NCBI GenBank assembly: GCA_016214035.1
Contig: JACRPF010000016.1
Span: forward strand, 62,001-126,000
Reading direction: 5' to 3'
DNA length: 64,000 nucleotides
Source: Spirochaetota bacterium
GTDB taxonomy: Bacteria; Spirochaetota; Brachyspiria; Brachyspirales; JACRPF01
In this document: piece by piece, positions 9,461 through 19,104 of the stretch
Layout: each line of letters opens with the position of its first letter
How positions within the stretch are numbered: the first letter of the stretch is position 1
Made by a program: the position numbers and the translations under genes
Notes under the pieces: generated by a model
What the model was told of the DNA's origin: nothing
What the model saw: only the letters and a program-made list of their open reading frames with translations
Database searches by the model: none

Positions 9461-12400
9461 ATGTATACTGTCATTTCACGGCTCACCGCCCTCTGTTTCA
9501 CCGTTCTGATCGGCGCATCACTCGCATCGGCAGTGAACGGATCGCTCGCGCCGATACTTCCGGCCGACTGGACAACTCTTCAGGTGGACAATAAAGCTGA
9601 CGGCAGCATCGCTATCCAGGGCGATACGGTGGTAATGAAGCGCGGTGCGCAGGGCGGAACATGGTATTTCCAGCGCGCATACCGCGATATCGAGGTAAAA
9701 GCCGGCGCACAGTATCTGTTCACGTTCACCGCAAAAGTGGACGGGCCGGGAATTGCAAACGCATTCTTCTATATGGCGGGCGCCGATGGAAAATGGGATG
9801 AAAAAATCAATCGTGTATACAGTGAACAGAAAAAATCCGGTAATTTTTCCACAATACGCACGGTGATTACCATGCCGCCCGACCGCACAAAACTCCGGAT
9901 GTGCCTGAGCGCAAGCGGTGCGAATACTACCGCACTTTTCAAGGATGTCGCTTTCGGCGAACTATCCGACGTAAAAATGGAGATAGCCCCCGGCACGGGC
10001 GAGATAACGCTTGATGGTGCTATCGATGATCCGTTATGGTCATCCGCGCTGAAATTATCCGCATTCCGTGTTCTGGGACTTCCGGAAAAAACGGCGCAGA
10101 ACCAGACCACATGCCGCATGGCTGTAAAGGACGGTATGCTCTATATCGCCTGCCGCGTCATCGAACCCGACATGGGGGCTGTGAAAGCCGTAACAAAGAG
10201 CAACAGCATCGATGTGTATCAGGATGACTGCATCGAAGTCTTCATATCACCTGACCGCCTGTCGTACGCGCATATACTGCTCAACACCCGCGGTATGCGC
10301 TACTGGGAGCATAAATATATCGGCTCACGGGCGACATGGTTTCCCGCGGTCACAACAACCGCTTTTACCGGAGACTGGGACGCAAAAACCGCTTTAGGCA
10401 ATGGTGAATGGACCTGCGAATTCCGGATTCGGCTGAAAGACATCTATGGAGTAGAACCCGCGGGTGTTACGCCGCTCTATGTCAATATCGGACGCCACCG
10501 CCCGCATGGCGATGAAGCATATACGACATTCACGCCGCTTTCGGGAAAAAGTTTTCATGTGCCCAAAGACTTCTCATCGATAATACTGAAGCTTGATGGC
10601 GGAACAGATACGACCATACCGCGCGTCGATCTCGCTTTCACGAAGCTCCTGCCGGAACCGGATATCCCCATCGCCGGCAAGCCGGTATCGCTGGTCCTGA
10701 AAAGCGAGCGCTGCGTACTTCCTTCATCGGTACGCATCAGCGAAAAGAATGTCACGATGGACGTCGGAGTAAGAACGTACCTCACGCAGACGCTCACCGG
10801 AACTGCAGGCGGCACGCTCGAAGTAATACTCGAGCAGAACGATCCGTTCACCGGGATGACGCTGTCGTCAAAAAATCGCGAACGCCTCAAGAGCCCTGAA
10901 GCGTTCAGACTTGATATCACCAAAAACCGGATAACGATCACCGGCCGCAGCTATGACGCGGTGGCGCGCGGTATTGCGACACTGTCGCTCATTGCACTAC
11001 GCGCACGTTTTCTGCCGGATGTTTCGCTTCCCGCGATGAGCTTGTGCGACGCGCCGCGCATAGCGTTCCGGAGCTGGCTCGTGCACGCCGGCGAAACCAT
11101 GAACGACACGAAAAGAATGATCGATGCCGCGTGGCTTCTGCGTTACAACAAGATCTTCATCATGCTCGACAGCTTCACGCCGAGGGAAACACCGTTCCCG
11201 TTCTCATGCGCCGACATCGGCACCAAGAACTTCACCAAAGAGGACTGGGTTGATGCGTTTAACTACGCACGCGCCCGCGGACTTGAACCCATACCCTATC
11301 TCGCCTCCTGGGGCAGGACACAATACATCACGCGGAAACCGGAATACAAGCATCTGAATGTCACCGACCGCTCGCTTATGCCGCAACAGTCATATTACCG
11401 GAATCTCGATGTGGCCAATCCGGAGGCTGTAAAGCTCATGCTGTCGCTTCAGGAAGAGCTTATCGACACGCTGAAACCGCGCGGATTCAATATCGCGTTC
11501 GATGAAATTCATTACGGCGAACTGGCCAAGTCGAAACTCGCACTTGATAAAGGATGGAAAGATTCGGATTGGATAATTGCCGCGCTCACCGCCAACGCGG
11601 CATTCTTTGATAAAAAAGGCGTTGAACTGTACCTCTGGGGAGACAATTTCGATCCGGGCCAGAACGGCGGACATATCGATATCAGCGGCCCCGAAATGCT
11701 CGCGAAAGTACCCAAAAACATGATATTCATGGACTGGAAGTATGAAGGCAAATTCGACTACGCGGAAGAATTCCCCTCATTCCGGATGTTCAAGGATGCT
11801 GGATTCAGAACACTCGGCTGTCCCTGGTACAAACCGCTCAACGTTGCGCGATGGGTGAATACCGTGTATGCGGGCAAGGGCGACGGCGTATGTCTTACCT
11901 CATGGAGTGCCACCGAACTGCATCGAATACGCCCGGAAATGGCGCGCGCGGCAGCGCTGTGCGGTTATCTCTCATGGTCGCCGGAAAATTGCAATCTCGA
12001 TGATTTCCCCTTCGTTCCCGATACACTGCTGCAGACAATGGCGTGGCGCACCAACAGCCTCGGCGCAGCGAGAAAAGTCAGTCATATAGCCGCACCCGCG
12101 GAATGCACGCCTGAACCCGCGGTTGCGGCATTGCTCGGATTTCCGAAGGAATACAGCCTTGACTTTCTCCGAACAAACTTCAAAAATTACCGGGGCGTCG
12201 ATTTCTCGGTATTCACCCGAAATGGAAGACCGGCCGCGATAACCGCAACGGGGAGCGGCGGACCGGGGCAGATCAACAACGGAGATTTCTCGCTGGGTCT
12301 CTCCGCCTGGGGCAGCCAGGGCAATGCCGATGAAGCGCGATACAGCATCACCGGCGGGGCGCTCTGCTCCGAGCGGCTCAAACCCGGCGCGTTCATCCGC

Positions 12401-13105
12401 GTCTGGCAGGATGTCCGCCTGGAAAAAGGTAAATCCTATGTCCTCAGCATGCGTGTCAGGACCGCCGCGGGTGCGAAAGCGCATGTATGGCTGTATCCGG
12501 GGGATGCGCAGATGAAATGGGATGAAAACGGCGTAACGCATCTGCCTTCTTTTTCATCGGACGGATGGACAAAAAATGAGTTCCCGATAACGTTCACCGG
12601 CGCCGAGTCTGTCCGTATCTGCCTTACACCGGAAGGAACGGGTGAAGTGTGGTTTGACGATGTTGCACTCCGGGATGTCAACACGGCCGTTGCGGTTGCA
12701 GAAAAACACCCCAACGTCCGGCTCGCGATCGGCGGCAGCGCTCGCGCAGTAACCTTCCTTCATTCGGTGAACGCGCAGCATATTTCCGAGACAACAAGCA
12801 TGGGAGATATCGGGAAGCTCTATGAAAGCATTATTCCCGGCGTATATATCGTACGCTATGAAGACGACACTGCCGCACAGATTCCGCTGGCATTTCGTGT
12901 CAACATCGGCGACATCAACGATTATGCGCTGGGACGCAGTATGGACGCGGGGCTTTTCGGCACTGTAGGCAACAAGCACTTCATCAATCTGCCGACATTC
13001 ACGTGGGTCAATCCATATCCCGGCAAACGCATCAAAGAGATAGAGGTCGTGCCGGGTAATTCCAGGAACATGACGCTCCTCGTCTTCGGCGTATCGCTGG
13101 ATTAA
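9461..13105 (+). CDS. Large secreted multi-domain GH20-like glycosidase
   Basis: A 1214-residue exported protein with a signal peptide at about 1-24. Order of domains: a beta-sandwich (25-175); a CBM9-like domain (180-375) opening with LDGAIDDPLW and holding YQDDCIEVFISPD; a small alpha/beta domain like the N-terminal domain of GH20 enzymes (390-525); a TIM barrel (530-860) with the pair Asp681-Glu682 in NIAFDEIHYGE at the place of the GH20 catalytic Asp-Glu; a carbohydrate-binding sandwich (935-1080); and a short C-terminal beta domain. GH20 enzymes release N-acetylhexosamine, galactose-type or modified sugars with substrate help. The barrel is divergent, so the substrate is open. CAGGAG precedes the start. 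It is probably cotranscribed with the regulator that begins nine bases later. Confidence 0.7.
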   Translation: MYTVISRLTALCFTVLIGASLASAVNGSLAPILPADWTTLQVDNKADGSIAIQGDTVVMKRGAQGGTWYFQRAYRDIEVKAGAQYLFTFTAKVDGPGIANAFFYMAGADGKWDEKINRVYSEQKKSGNFSTIRTVITMPPDRTKLRMCLSASGANTTALFKDVAFGELSDVKMEIAPGTGEITLDGAIDDPLWSSALKLSAFRVLGLPEKTAQNQTTCRMAVKDGMLYIACRVIEPDMGAVKAVTKSNSIDVYQDDCIEVFISPDRLSYAHILLNTRGMRYWEHKYIGSRATWFPAVTTTAFTGDWDAKTALGNGEWTCEFRIRLKDIYGVEPAGVTPLYVNIGRHRPHGDEAYTTFTPLSGKSFHVPKDFSSIILKLDGGTDTTIPRVDLAFTKLLPEPDIPIAGKPVSLVLKSERCVLPSSVRISEKNVTMDVGVRTYLTQTLTGTAGGTLEVILEQNDPFTGMTLSSKNRERLKSPEAFRLDITKNRITITGRSYDAVARGIATLSLIALRARFLPDVSLPAMSLCDAPRIAFRSWLVHAGETMNDTKRMIDAAWLLRYNKIFIMLDSFTPRETPFPFSCADIGTKNFTKEDWVDAFNYARARGLEPIPYLASWGRTQYITRKPEYKHLNVTDRSLMPQQSYYRNLDVANPEAVKLMLSLQEELIDTLKPRGFNIAFDEIHYGELAKSKLALDKGWKDSDWIIAALTANAAFFDKKGVELYLWGDNFDPGQNGGHIDISGPEMLAKVPKNMIFMDWKYEGKFDYAEEFPSFRMFKDAGFRTLGCPWYKPLNVARWVNTVYAGKGDGVCLTSWSATELHRIRPEMARAAALCGYLSWSPENCNLDDFPFVPDTLLQTMAWRTNSLGAARKVSHIAAPAECTPEPAVAALLGFPKEYSLDFLRTNFKNYRGVDFSVFTRNGRPAAITATGSGGPGQINNGDFSLGLSAWGSQGNADEARYSITGGALCSERLKPGAFIRVWQDVRLEKGKSYVLSMRVRTAAGAKAHVWLYPGDAQMKWDENGVTHLPSFSSDGWTKNEFPITFTGAESVRICLTPEGTGEVWFDDVALRDVNTAVAVAEKHPNVRLAIGGSARAVTFLHSVNAQHISETTSMGDIGKLYESIIPGVYIVRYEDDTAAQIPLAFRVNIGDINDYALGRSMDAGLFGTVGNKHFINLPTFTWVNPYPGKRIKEIEVVPGNSRNMTLLVFGVSLD

Positions 13106-13113
13106 CGGCTGTC

Positions 13114-14202
13114 GTGGAAAACAAAAAGAGCGACGGCACACCGCAGTACATCCGCGTACGTGAGGCGCTGCGGGCCGATATAACACACGGCCGGTACCCA
13201 ATCGGCGGCCTCATCCCACGCGAGGAGGATATCGCCGCGATGTATCAGGTGAGCCGCGTAACGGTTCGAAAAGCGCTGGACGATCTCAAACGCGAAAAAC
13301 TGATAACGAGTAAAAAACGTTTCGGGACTGTGGTCACGGGCAGCGCAGGAAAAACACGGCAGCGGCGGAAAAACATCATCGGCGTGATAACACCGAACAT
13401 GTATCAGACGATGTACGCCGGAATACTCCACACATTGGAAAGCACACTGCATAAAAGCGGCATCGACCTCATCGTGCACAACATCAATCTATCACCGGAA
13501 ACCGAACGCGCCGGCATCAATGCGCTTCTCAAACGCGGTGTAGACGGCATCGTCCACATCTGGGATAAAAAGTCCGAAGCGAACATCGAACGGGTGAGGC
13601 ATGTAGCCGGACAGATGCCGCTGATCATTGTAGACCATTTCGACAAATCCATACCCGCGGATTTCATCATGCCGGACAACAGCGGGAGCACCCGCGACGC
13701 GGTATCACATCTTATCGATGAGGGTTGCCGCCATATCATGCATATCAGAGCCACCACGGGGCTCTGGAGCGCTGACGAACGCACCAGGGAGTTCCTCGCC
13801 GTCACAGAAAAACATGGCATCGACGCTGCACACGCACCGGTTATCGTTGGAAATTATGACGCCGCAACCGCGCTCCGGGCGCTTACTTTATATATGAAAA
13901 AAGGCGGAACTGTCCCTGACGGCATATTTGCATCATGCGATATGACCGCCTATGCCGCGTATGAGTTCTTTTCAAAACTGAACATCCGCGTACCCGATGA
14001 ACTCAAGATCGTCGGTTTCGGAAACGACATCGGTATGCGGCCCGAACACAACATGCTGTCCACCGTCGAACATCACCCGGACGCCATCGGTGAAGCAGTT
14101 GCCGAACGCGTGCTTGAACGTATCTACGGCGGTAAAAATGAATTGACCGTACGCACCATACCCGGTACGCTTATCGTTCGTTCATCATCCCGAAAAACGT
14201 GA
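13114..14202 (+). CDS. GntR-type transcriptional regulator with LacI-type sensor domain
   Basis: A 362-residue regulator. Residues 8-72 are a GntR winged helix-turn-helix (YIRVREALRADITHGRYPIG, then MYQVSRVTVRKALDDLKRE). Residues 85-360 are a periplasmic-binding-protein-like sensor of the LacI/GalR type (IIGVITPNMYQTMYAGIL, KRGVDGIVHIWDK, PDELKIVGFGND). This GntR-HTH plus LacI-sensor design is that of AraR from Bacillus and usually senses a sugar. The GTG start is nine bases after the preceding stop and is needed to keep the whole DNA-binding domain; no strong ribosome site is seen, so translation may be coupled. The likely target is the palindrome at 9424-9438. Confidence 0.88.
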   Translation: MENKKSDGTPQYIRVREALRADITHGRYPIGGLIPREEDIAAMYQVSRVTVRKALDDLKREKLITSKKRFGTVVTGSAGKTRQRRKNIIGVITPNMYQTMYAGILHTLESTLHKSGIDLIVHNINLSPETERAGINALLKRGVDGIVHIWDKKSEANIERVRHVAGQMPLIIVDHFDKSIPADFIMPDNSGSTRDAVSHLIDEGCRHIMHIRATTGLWSADERTREFLAVTEKHGIDAAHAPVIVGNYDAATALRALTLYMKKGGTVPDGIFASCDMTAYAAYEFFSKLNIRVPDELKIVGFGNDIGMRPEHNMLSTVEHHPDAIGEAVAERVLERIYGGKNELTVRTIPGTLIVRSSSRKT

Positions 14203-14251
14203 CCTGTATATTTCGGTAAATTCGCATACCCCGGCGGATGATATGCAAAGA

Positions 14252-14276
14252 AATGTACAATGTTATACCGTACATT
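14252..14276 (+). promoter_or_regulatory. Inverted repeat upstream of the DUF4832-like gene
   Basis: AATGTAC at 14252-14258 and GTACATT at 14270-14276 form an interrupted inverted repeat with 11 bases between. It sits 20 bases before the start codon and includes TTATAC, a possible -10 element. It may be an operator; the half site is not the same as the 9424 palindrome. Confidence 0.35.
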
Positions 14277-14295
14277 ATGTGCACGGAGAACAGCC

Positions 14296-15807
14296 ATGAA
14301 CGCAGCAACGATCACCGTACAACCCGAAGAGAGCAACGCAATACTCAACAACCCCGGCATGGGAGTCCTCATACTGCTTCGCGGCGTCAATAAACCGCGT
14401 TTTGAAGATGTTCCGCCGGACGCGTGGTTCATCAAGGAACACATCACCGATAAGATACTCGTCGACGTCCCGTGGTCGGTCATCGAGCCGCGCGAGGGCG
14501 AAATACAGTGGGACCATCGCGAATGGGAAGCCTGCTTCAACTCGTGGATAAAGGCCGGCTTCAAGGTGGCGCTCCAGGTACGCGGCATGGGTTCGCTCGG
14601 CACGCTTTACAACGACGGTACACCGCAATGGGTGTTCGACGCGGGCGCGAAGTGCATCGACGAAGATCCGAAATGGTATAAAGACTTCGGCACACGGCGA
14701 CCCATCGATGACAGGCCGCTGCGAACACCGGTATATTGGGACCCGATCTATATTGAGAAGGCTGCAAACCTCGCGTGCGCTCTCGGGAAACGCTACAATG
14801 TAAATCCGGATATCGAATTCGTCATGATGGGGCACATGGGAAAATGGGGCGAGATGCACGTCACAACAGGCCTTGCCCCCATCGAGCCATGGATCGCCGC
14901 GGGGCTTACACCCGAACGTTATCTTGCCGCGCACAAAAAGCATATCGATGCATATCGTTCGGCATTTCCCGACAAGCTTCTCGTGCAGGAGCTCGGTGCT
15001 CCGGCATTCGGCAGAAATCCCGACGGCATGCCGCTCGATTTTTACACAATACGCGAGATCATCCCCTACCTCGTTGAGCGTAAGATCGGCATCAAGCAGA
15101 ACGGATTCCGCGAGTCGTGGGGCGAGAAGGAGAATTTCGGCGCACGGTATTTCAATTCCTGTTACCCGAAGGTGCCGGTGATGCACGAATGCTGGGCGAT
15201 GTTCTGCTCGGCGGCGGACGCACGTGCGACGGCGGACTTTCACGGCAGTTACTGGAACCGCGGCGGCGAGGCCGAGGGTCTTGCGGAACTTCACATTCTC
15301 GGCGACAAACTCCCCGTTCCCCGCGGCGGCGGTTTCACCGAAGCCGTACATAAGCTCATGAGTGAGACCACCGCAGAGGAGCGCAAGGAAATCTGGCGCA
15401 TCGCGGCGAGGGATATCGGCTACCGGTTCGTGCTCGACGAGGTAGCATATCCTGCTGAAATAAAAACGGAAAAATACTTTCAAACGGCATTGACATGGAC
15501 GAATAAAGGTGCCGCCCCCTGCTATCACGACTACAGCATCACACTATCACTCGCCGATTCCAGCGGACGCATCGTATGGGAGCATGCGGAGCTGCCTGAA
15601 TTCCCCACCTCGTCACTCCTGCGCGACCGCGGATTGACGCTTACGGAAACGCTCCGGTGGACGATACCTCCGGGCATACAGCCGGGCACGTATTCACTGC
15701 AGATCGGTATGTGCGACACCGACGATATGACAAATCGAATCGCACTCGCCATCGCGGGTGACGACGGCACTCGGCGCTATACCGTCGGCACAATAATAAT
15801 TTCATAA
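14296..15807 (+). CDS. DUF4832-like glycosidase-type protein
   Basis: A 503-residue protein without a signal peptide. The ATG at 14296 has CGGAG before it; an in-frame ATG 12 codons upstream has none. The N-terminal 390 residues look like a TIM barrel of the GH42/beta-galactosidase-like clan: NNPGMGVLILLRG, LVDVPWSVIEPREGEIQWD, YNVNPDIEFVMMGHMGKWGEMH and KIGIKQNGFRESWG. The last 100 residues form a beta-sandwich (KYFQTALTWTNKGAAP through GTYSLQIGM). This matches DUF4832 proteins, which are commonly found next to glycoside hydrolases. Glu in KWGEMH is a fair candidate for an active-site acid. Substrate unknown. Confidence 0.62.
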   Translation: MNAATITVQPEESNAILNNPGMGVLILLRGVNKPRFEDVPPDAWFIKEHITDKILVDVPWSVIEPREGEIQWDHREWEACFNSWIKAGFKVALQVRGMGSLGTLYNDGTPQWVFDAGAKCIDEDPKWYKDFGTRRPIDDRPLRTPVYWDPIYIEKAANLACALGKRYNVNPDIEFVMMGHMGKWGEMHVTTGLAPIEPWIAAGLTPERYLAAHKKHIDAYRSAFPDKLLVQELGAPAFGRNPDGMPLDFYTIREIIPYLVERKIGIKQNGFRESWGEKENFGARYFNSCYPKVPVMHECWAMFCSAADARATADFHGSYWNRGGEAEGLAELHILGDKLPVPRGGGFTEAVHKLMSETTAEERKEIWRIAARDIGYRFVLDEVAYPAEIKTEKYFQTALTWTNKGAAPCYHDYSITLSLADSSGRIVWEHAELPEFPTSSLLRDRGLTLTETLRWTIPPGIQPGTYSLQIGMCDTDDMTNRIALAIAGDDGTRRYTVGTIIIS

Positions 15808-15871
15808 AAAAAAGGCATCTATGTGCCGAAGGATTTCCACTACGGCACCGCCGGCATTCGCCGCTTTTCCA

Positions 15872-15900
15872 TTGCATTTTTACCCCCATCGTGATAAACT
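15872..15900 (+). promoter_or_regulatory. Candidate promoter of the livJ-type gene
   Basis: TTGCAT at 15872-15877 and TAAACT at 15895-15900 with a 17-base spacer lie 56 bases before the start codon. The match is moderate. Confidence 0.45.
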
Positions 15901-15955
15901 CTGCCGCAACATCTAAGAGCCTTTGTATCAAAAAAATGTATCATTCGGAGGCACT

Positions 15956-17092
15956 ATGAAGCACGCTCTCGTACTGTTCCTCTGCGCACTGGCATCACTG
16001 CCGCTTGCCGCAGCGGGAAAAACCGTCAAGATCGGGGCGATTTTCGCCGTAACCGGTCCCGCATCATTTCTCGGCGCGCCGGAACAGAAAACCGCGCAAA
16101 TGCTCGTTGATGAGATCAACGCCAAAGGCGGCGTAAACGGCGACAAACTCGCGCTCATCATCAAGGATTCGGAAGGATCGCCGGAAAAAGCGGTTTCGTT
16201 CGCGAAACAGCTCATCGATGAAGAAAAGGTGTTCGCCATCATCGGACCCACCACGAGCGGCGAATCGCTCGCCATCAAAAAGATATGCGAAGAAGGAAAA
16301 ACGATATTGATATCCTGCGCTGCGGCTGACGCCATCGTCAATCCCCTCGCGTCATGGGTGTTCAAGACCCCGCAGAAGGACAGCGATGTCGTGAAATGGA
16401 TTTACGACACCATGAAGAAAAAAGGGCTCACGAAAATCGGCGTGCTCTCAGCCAACACCGGTTTCGGCAAGTCCGGCAAGGCTCAGCTTGAAGCACTCGC
16501 CACCAACGCGGGCATCACGATACTCATCAGCGAAGTCTTCGACAAACAGGCAACCGACCTCACGTCCGTGCTCACCAAGATCAAGGCGATGAACGTACAG
16601 GCCATCGTGAACTGGTCCATCGAACCGGCACAGTCGATCATACCGAAGAATATGAAACAGATCAACATGAACGTGCCGCTGTTCCAGAGCCACGGCTTCG
16701 GCAACGTGAAATACGCAACCGAAGCGGGCAAAGCCGGCGAGGGCATCGTGTTCCCCTGCGGACGCATCTTCGTCGCCGATCAGCTTGCCGACAAAGATCC
16801 GCAGAAAGCGGTCCTCCAGAAATACAAGAAGGACTATGAGACGAAATTCAAAGAGGATGTAAGCACGTTCGGCGGACACGCCTATGATGCCATCCTCATT
16901 CTCACCGAAGGGATGAAAAAAGCCGGAAGCGCCGATAAAGCCAAGGTGCGCGCAGCCATCGAGAACATCAAGGGTCTCGCCGGAACCGCGGGCGTCTTCA
17001 ATTATTCAGCAACCGACCACAGCGGCCTCGGTATGGATTCGCTCTCGCTCCTGACCGTGAAAGACGGAAAGTTCGTTCTCTATAAAGAATAA
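15956..17092 (+). CDS. livJ: Branched-chain amino acid-type ABC transporter substrate-binding protein
   Basis: A 378-residue periplasmic binding protein of the type I Leu/Ile/Val family (Peripla_BP_6). The ATG at 15956 follows CGGAGG and starts a clean signal peptide (KHALVLFLCALASLPLAAAG); an ATG 11 codons earlier lacks a ribosome site. Family blocks include VKIGAIFAVTGPASFLG, NAKGGVNGDKLALIIKD, FAIIGPTTSGESLAIK and FGGHAYDAI. The protein captures a ligand for the LivHM channel encoded next. Because a phenylacetate-CoA ligase gene follows the transporter, an aromatic or other carboxylic acid is as likely as leucine or valine. It is separated from livH by a terminator. Confidence 0.9.
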   Translation: MKHALVLFLCALASLPLAAAGKTVKIGAIFAVTGPASFLGAPEQKTAQMLVDEINAKGGVNGDKLALIIKDSEGSPEKAVSFAKQLIDEEKVFAIIGPTTSGESLAIKKICEEGKTILISCAAADAIVNPLASWVFKTPQKDSDVVKWIYDTMKKKGLTKIGVLSANTGFGKSGKAQLEALATNAGITILISEVFDKQATDLTSVLTKIKAMNVQAIVNWSIEPAQSIIPKNMKQINMNVPLFQSHGFGNVKYATEAGKAGEGIVFPCGRIFVADQLADKDPQKAVLQKYKKDYETKFKEDVSTFGGHAYDAILILTEGMKKAGSADKAKVRAAIENIKGLAGTAGVFNYSATDHSGLGMDSLSLLTVKDGKFVLYKE

Positions 17093-17107
17093 GCAGCGTT
17101 ACCTACA

Positions 17108-17137
17108 AAAGGCCGGAGAGCGATCTCCGGCCTTTTT
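17108..17137 (+). terminator. Rho-independent terminator between livJ and livH
   Basis: A 12-base perfect stem (17108-17119 with 17124-17135), loop GCGA, ends in a run of T. Placed right after the binding-protein gene, it would let part of transcription continue, giving more binding protein than membrane subunits. Confidence 0.9.
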
Positions 17138-17167
17138 ACTATCCATTAAATAAAACTGCGGTGTAAT

Positions 17168-18058
17168 ATGCCGGTTGAACAGATTCTGCAATACCTTCTT
17201 TCGGGCATTACCAACGGCTCGATCTATGCGGTTGCGGCCATAGGTTTCAACATCGTGTACAACACCACCGGTATCATCAATTTCGCGCAGGGTGAATTTC
17301 TCATGCTCGGCGCCATGACCGCCATCTCGTTCTCAAAGATAATGCCGCCGTGGCTTGCGATACCGCTCGCCATAATCGTCACCGCCATAATCGGCGGGCT
17401 TGTGGACATCGTCTTCATCCGCCGTATGAAAAAGCCTACCGTGCTCAACATGATCATGGTCACCATCGGGATATCGATACTGCTCAAGGAAGTGGCGCTC
17501 CACATCTGGGATGAAAAGGTACGGTCGCTGCGTTTCTTCACCGGCGACGAAACGTCGTCGGTAAATCTCGGCGGGGCATTCATCTCGCCGCAGGTATTCT
17601 GGGTGCTCGGCGTATCGGCGCTCATTGTCACGCTCCTTACCCTCTTCTTCCGTTATACCGCGCTCGGACGCTCAATGCGCGCCTGCGCTTCAGATCCCGA
17701 CGCGGCGCGTCTGTGCGGCATCAGCACGAAGAACATGATCACCCTCTCATTCATGCTCGCGGCAGCCATAGGCGCGGCGGCCGGCTGTGTGGTCTCGCCG
17801 CTCACGCAGACGCAATACGACTGCGGCACATCGTTCGCGGTGAAAGGGTTCACGGTAGCCATCATCGGGGGTTTGGGCAACAGCGTAGGGGCTGTCATCG
17901 GCGGCATTCTCATCGGCATACTCGAGGCGTTCAGCATCAGCATACTCCCCCTCGCCTACAAGGACGCCATCTCGATAAGCATACTCCTCATCGTGCTGTT
18001 CGTAAAACCGAGCGGTCTTTTCGGCAATAAAGCGGCATCATCGCTCAGGGAATTCTGA
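17168..18058 (+). CDS. livH: Branched-chain amino acid-type ABC transporter permease LivH
   Basis: A 296-residue inner-membrane permease with about eight hydrophobic segments, the usual LivH length. It opens with QYLLSGITNGSIYAVAAIGFN and NTTGIINFAQGEFLMLGA, both LivH signatures, and carries the cytoplasmic loop RYTALGRSMRACASDPDAARLCGI that meets the ATPases. It forms half of the membrane channel with LivM. Its stop overlaps the livM start (TGATG). Confidence 0.94.
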   Translation: MPVEQILQYLLSGITNGSIYAVAAIGFNIVYNTTGIINFAQGEFLMLGAMTAISFSKIMPPWLAIPLAIIVTAIIGGLVDIVFIRRMKKPTVLNMIMVTIGISILLKEVALHIWDEKVRSLRFFTGDETSSVNLGGAFISPQVFWVLGVSALIVTLLTLFFRYTALGRSMRACASDPDAARLCGISTKNMITLSFMLAAAIGAAAGCVVSPLTQTQYDCGTSFAVKGFTVAIIGGLGNSVGAVIGGILIGILEAFSISILPLAYKDAISISILLIVLFVKPSGLFGNKAASSLREF

Positions 18059-19104
18059 TGGCACGCCGCTTCATTCCCGTACTGATACTCGTCGCGGCTG
18101 TCATCGCCGTGCAGCTTGTGCTCACGCTTATGGGAAGCGCCTTCCTCCTCACCCAGATGACCATGGCATGTTATTACGGCCTTCCCATCATCGGACTCTG
18201 CATGCTCATGGGGTATGCGGGACAGATATCCATGGGTCATGCGGCGTTCTTCGCCATCGGCGGCTACACCAATGCGGTGCTCACCACGATGAACCTGAAC
18301 GTACAGACGGGCATTGGACGTGTACTCGCCGTAATGCATCTGACCGTTACCGGCACCGACATGTACGGCACCGCCACGACGTATCTCTCACCGATGCTCG
18401 CGCTCGTGTGCGCCATGGTCATAGCCGGGCTTATCGCCTTCGCCATCGGCATTCCGATACTCCGGCTCAAGGGCCATTATCTCGCCATGGCAACGCTCGG
18501 CTTCGGGATCATCGTCGCGAAAATCATCGTCGGAACAAAGCTCTTCGGCGGCGCCGACGGCATTTCAGGTGTTCCGTCATTCCCGGTGGGGCCCTTCGCC
18601 GTGTCGGGTGACAGCGCCCATCGAATCGAGAACTATTATATCGCCTGGGCGGTGCTCATCGCCGCACTCGTCCTCATCATCAATCTCATCAATTCACGCG
18701 CCGGCCGTGCGCTCAAGTCGATTCACGGCAATGAACAGGCCGCACAGAGCATCGGTGTCGATACGGCGCGTTACAAACTATCAGTGTTCGTGCTGAGCGC
18801 GGTACTTGCCGCGGTGGGCGGTGCGCTCCTGACGCATTACAACGGGAGCATCGGCCCCTCGGAGATCAGCATATCGAAATCGGTGCGGTATGTGGCCATC
18901 GTCGCGGTGGGCGGCATGGCGAATGTCTGGGGCGCGCTCATCATGGGGCTTATTCTCAACTTCCTGTCACTGCGCGGATTCTTCGGTTCGTATGACGAGG
19001 CGTTCTTCGGCGTCATACTCATCATTATCATCATGTTCTTCCCCGACGGATTGTTCCGCAAGCCCGACGGGAATATATTCAAACGGTGGCTGCGACGACC
19101 ATGA
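18058..19104 (+). CDS. livM: Branched-chain amino acid-type ABC transporter permease LivM
   Basis: A 348-residue permease with about ten hydrophobic segments. The block YAGQISMGHAAFFAIGGYTNAVL and the ATPase-contact loop SRAGRALKSIHGNEQAAQSIGV are LivM signatures. A longer stretch of about 30 residues between the first helices (TMNLNVQTGIGRVLAVMHLTVTGTD) is a mild extension. Overlaps both neighbours by a few bases, so livHMGF is one translationally coupled operon. Confidence 0.94.
   Translation: MARRFIPVLILVAAVIAVQLVLTLMGSAFLLTQMTMACYYGLPIIGLCMLMGYAGQISMGHAAFFAIGGYTNAVLTTMNLNVQTGIGRVLAVMHLTVTGTDMYGTATTYLSPMLALVCAMVIAGLIAFAIGIPILRLKGHYLAMATLGFGIIVAKIIVGTKLFGGADGISGVPSFPVGPFAVSGDSAHRIENYYIAWAVLIAALVLIINLINSRAGRALKSIHGNEQAAQSIGVDTARYKLSVFVLSAVLAAVGGALLTHYNGSIGPSEISISKSVRYVAIVAVGGMANVWGALIMGLILNFLSLRGFFGSYDEAFFGVILIIIIMFFPDGLFRKPDGNIFKRWLRRP

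Noticed and set aside
14275-15528. Long minus-strand frame (417 residues) opposite the DUF4832-like gene
   Set aside because: It is a shadow of the strongly coding plus strand: no ribosome site, no family features and His/Arg/Cys-rich content.
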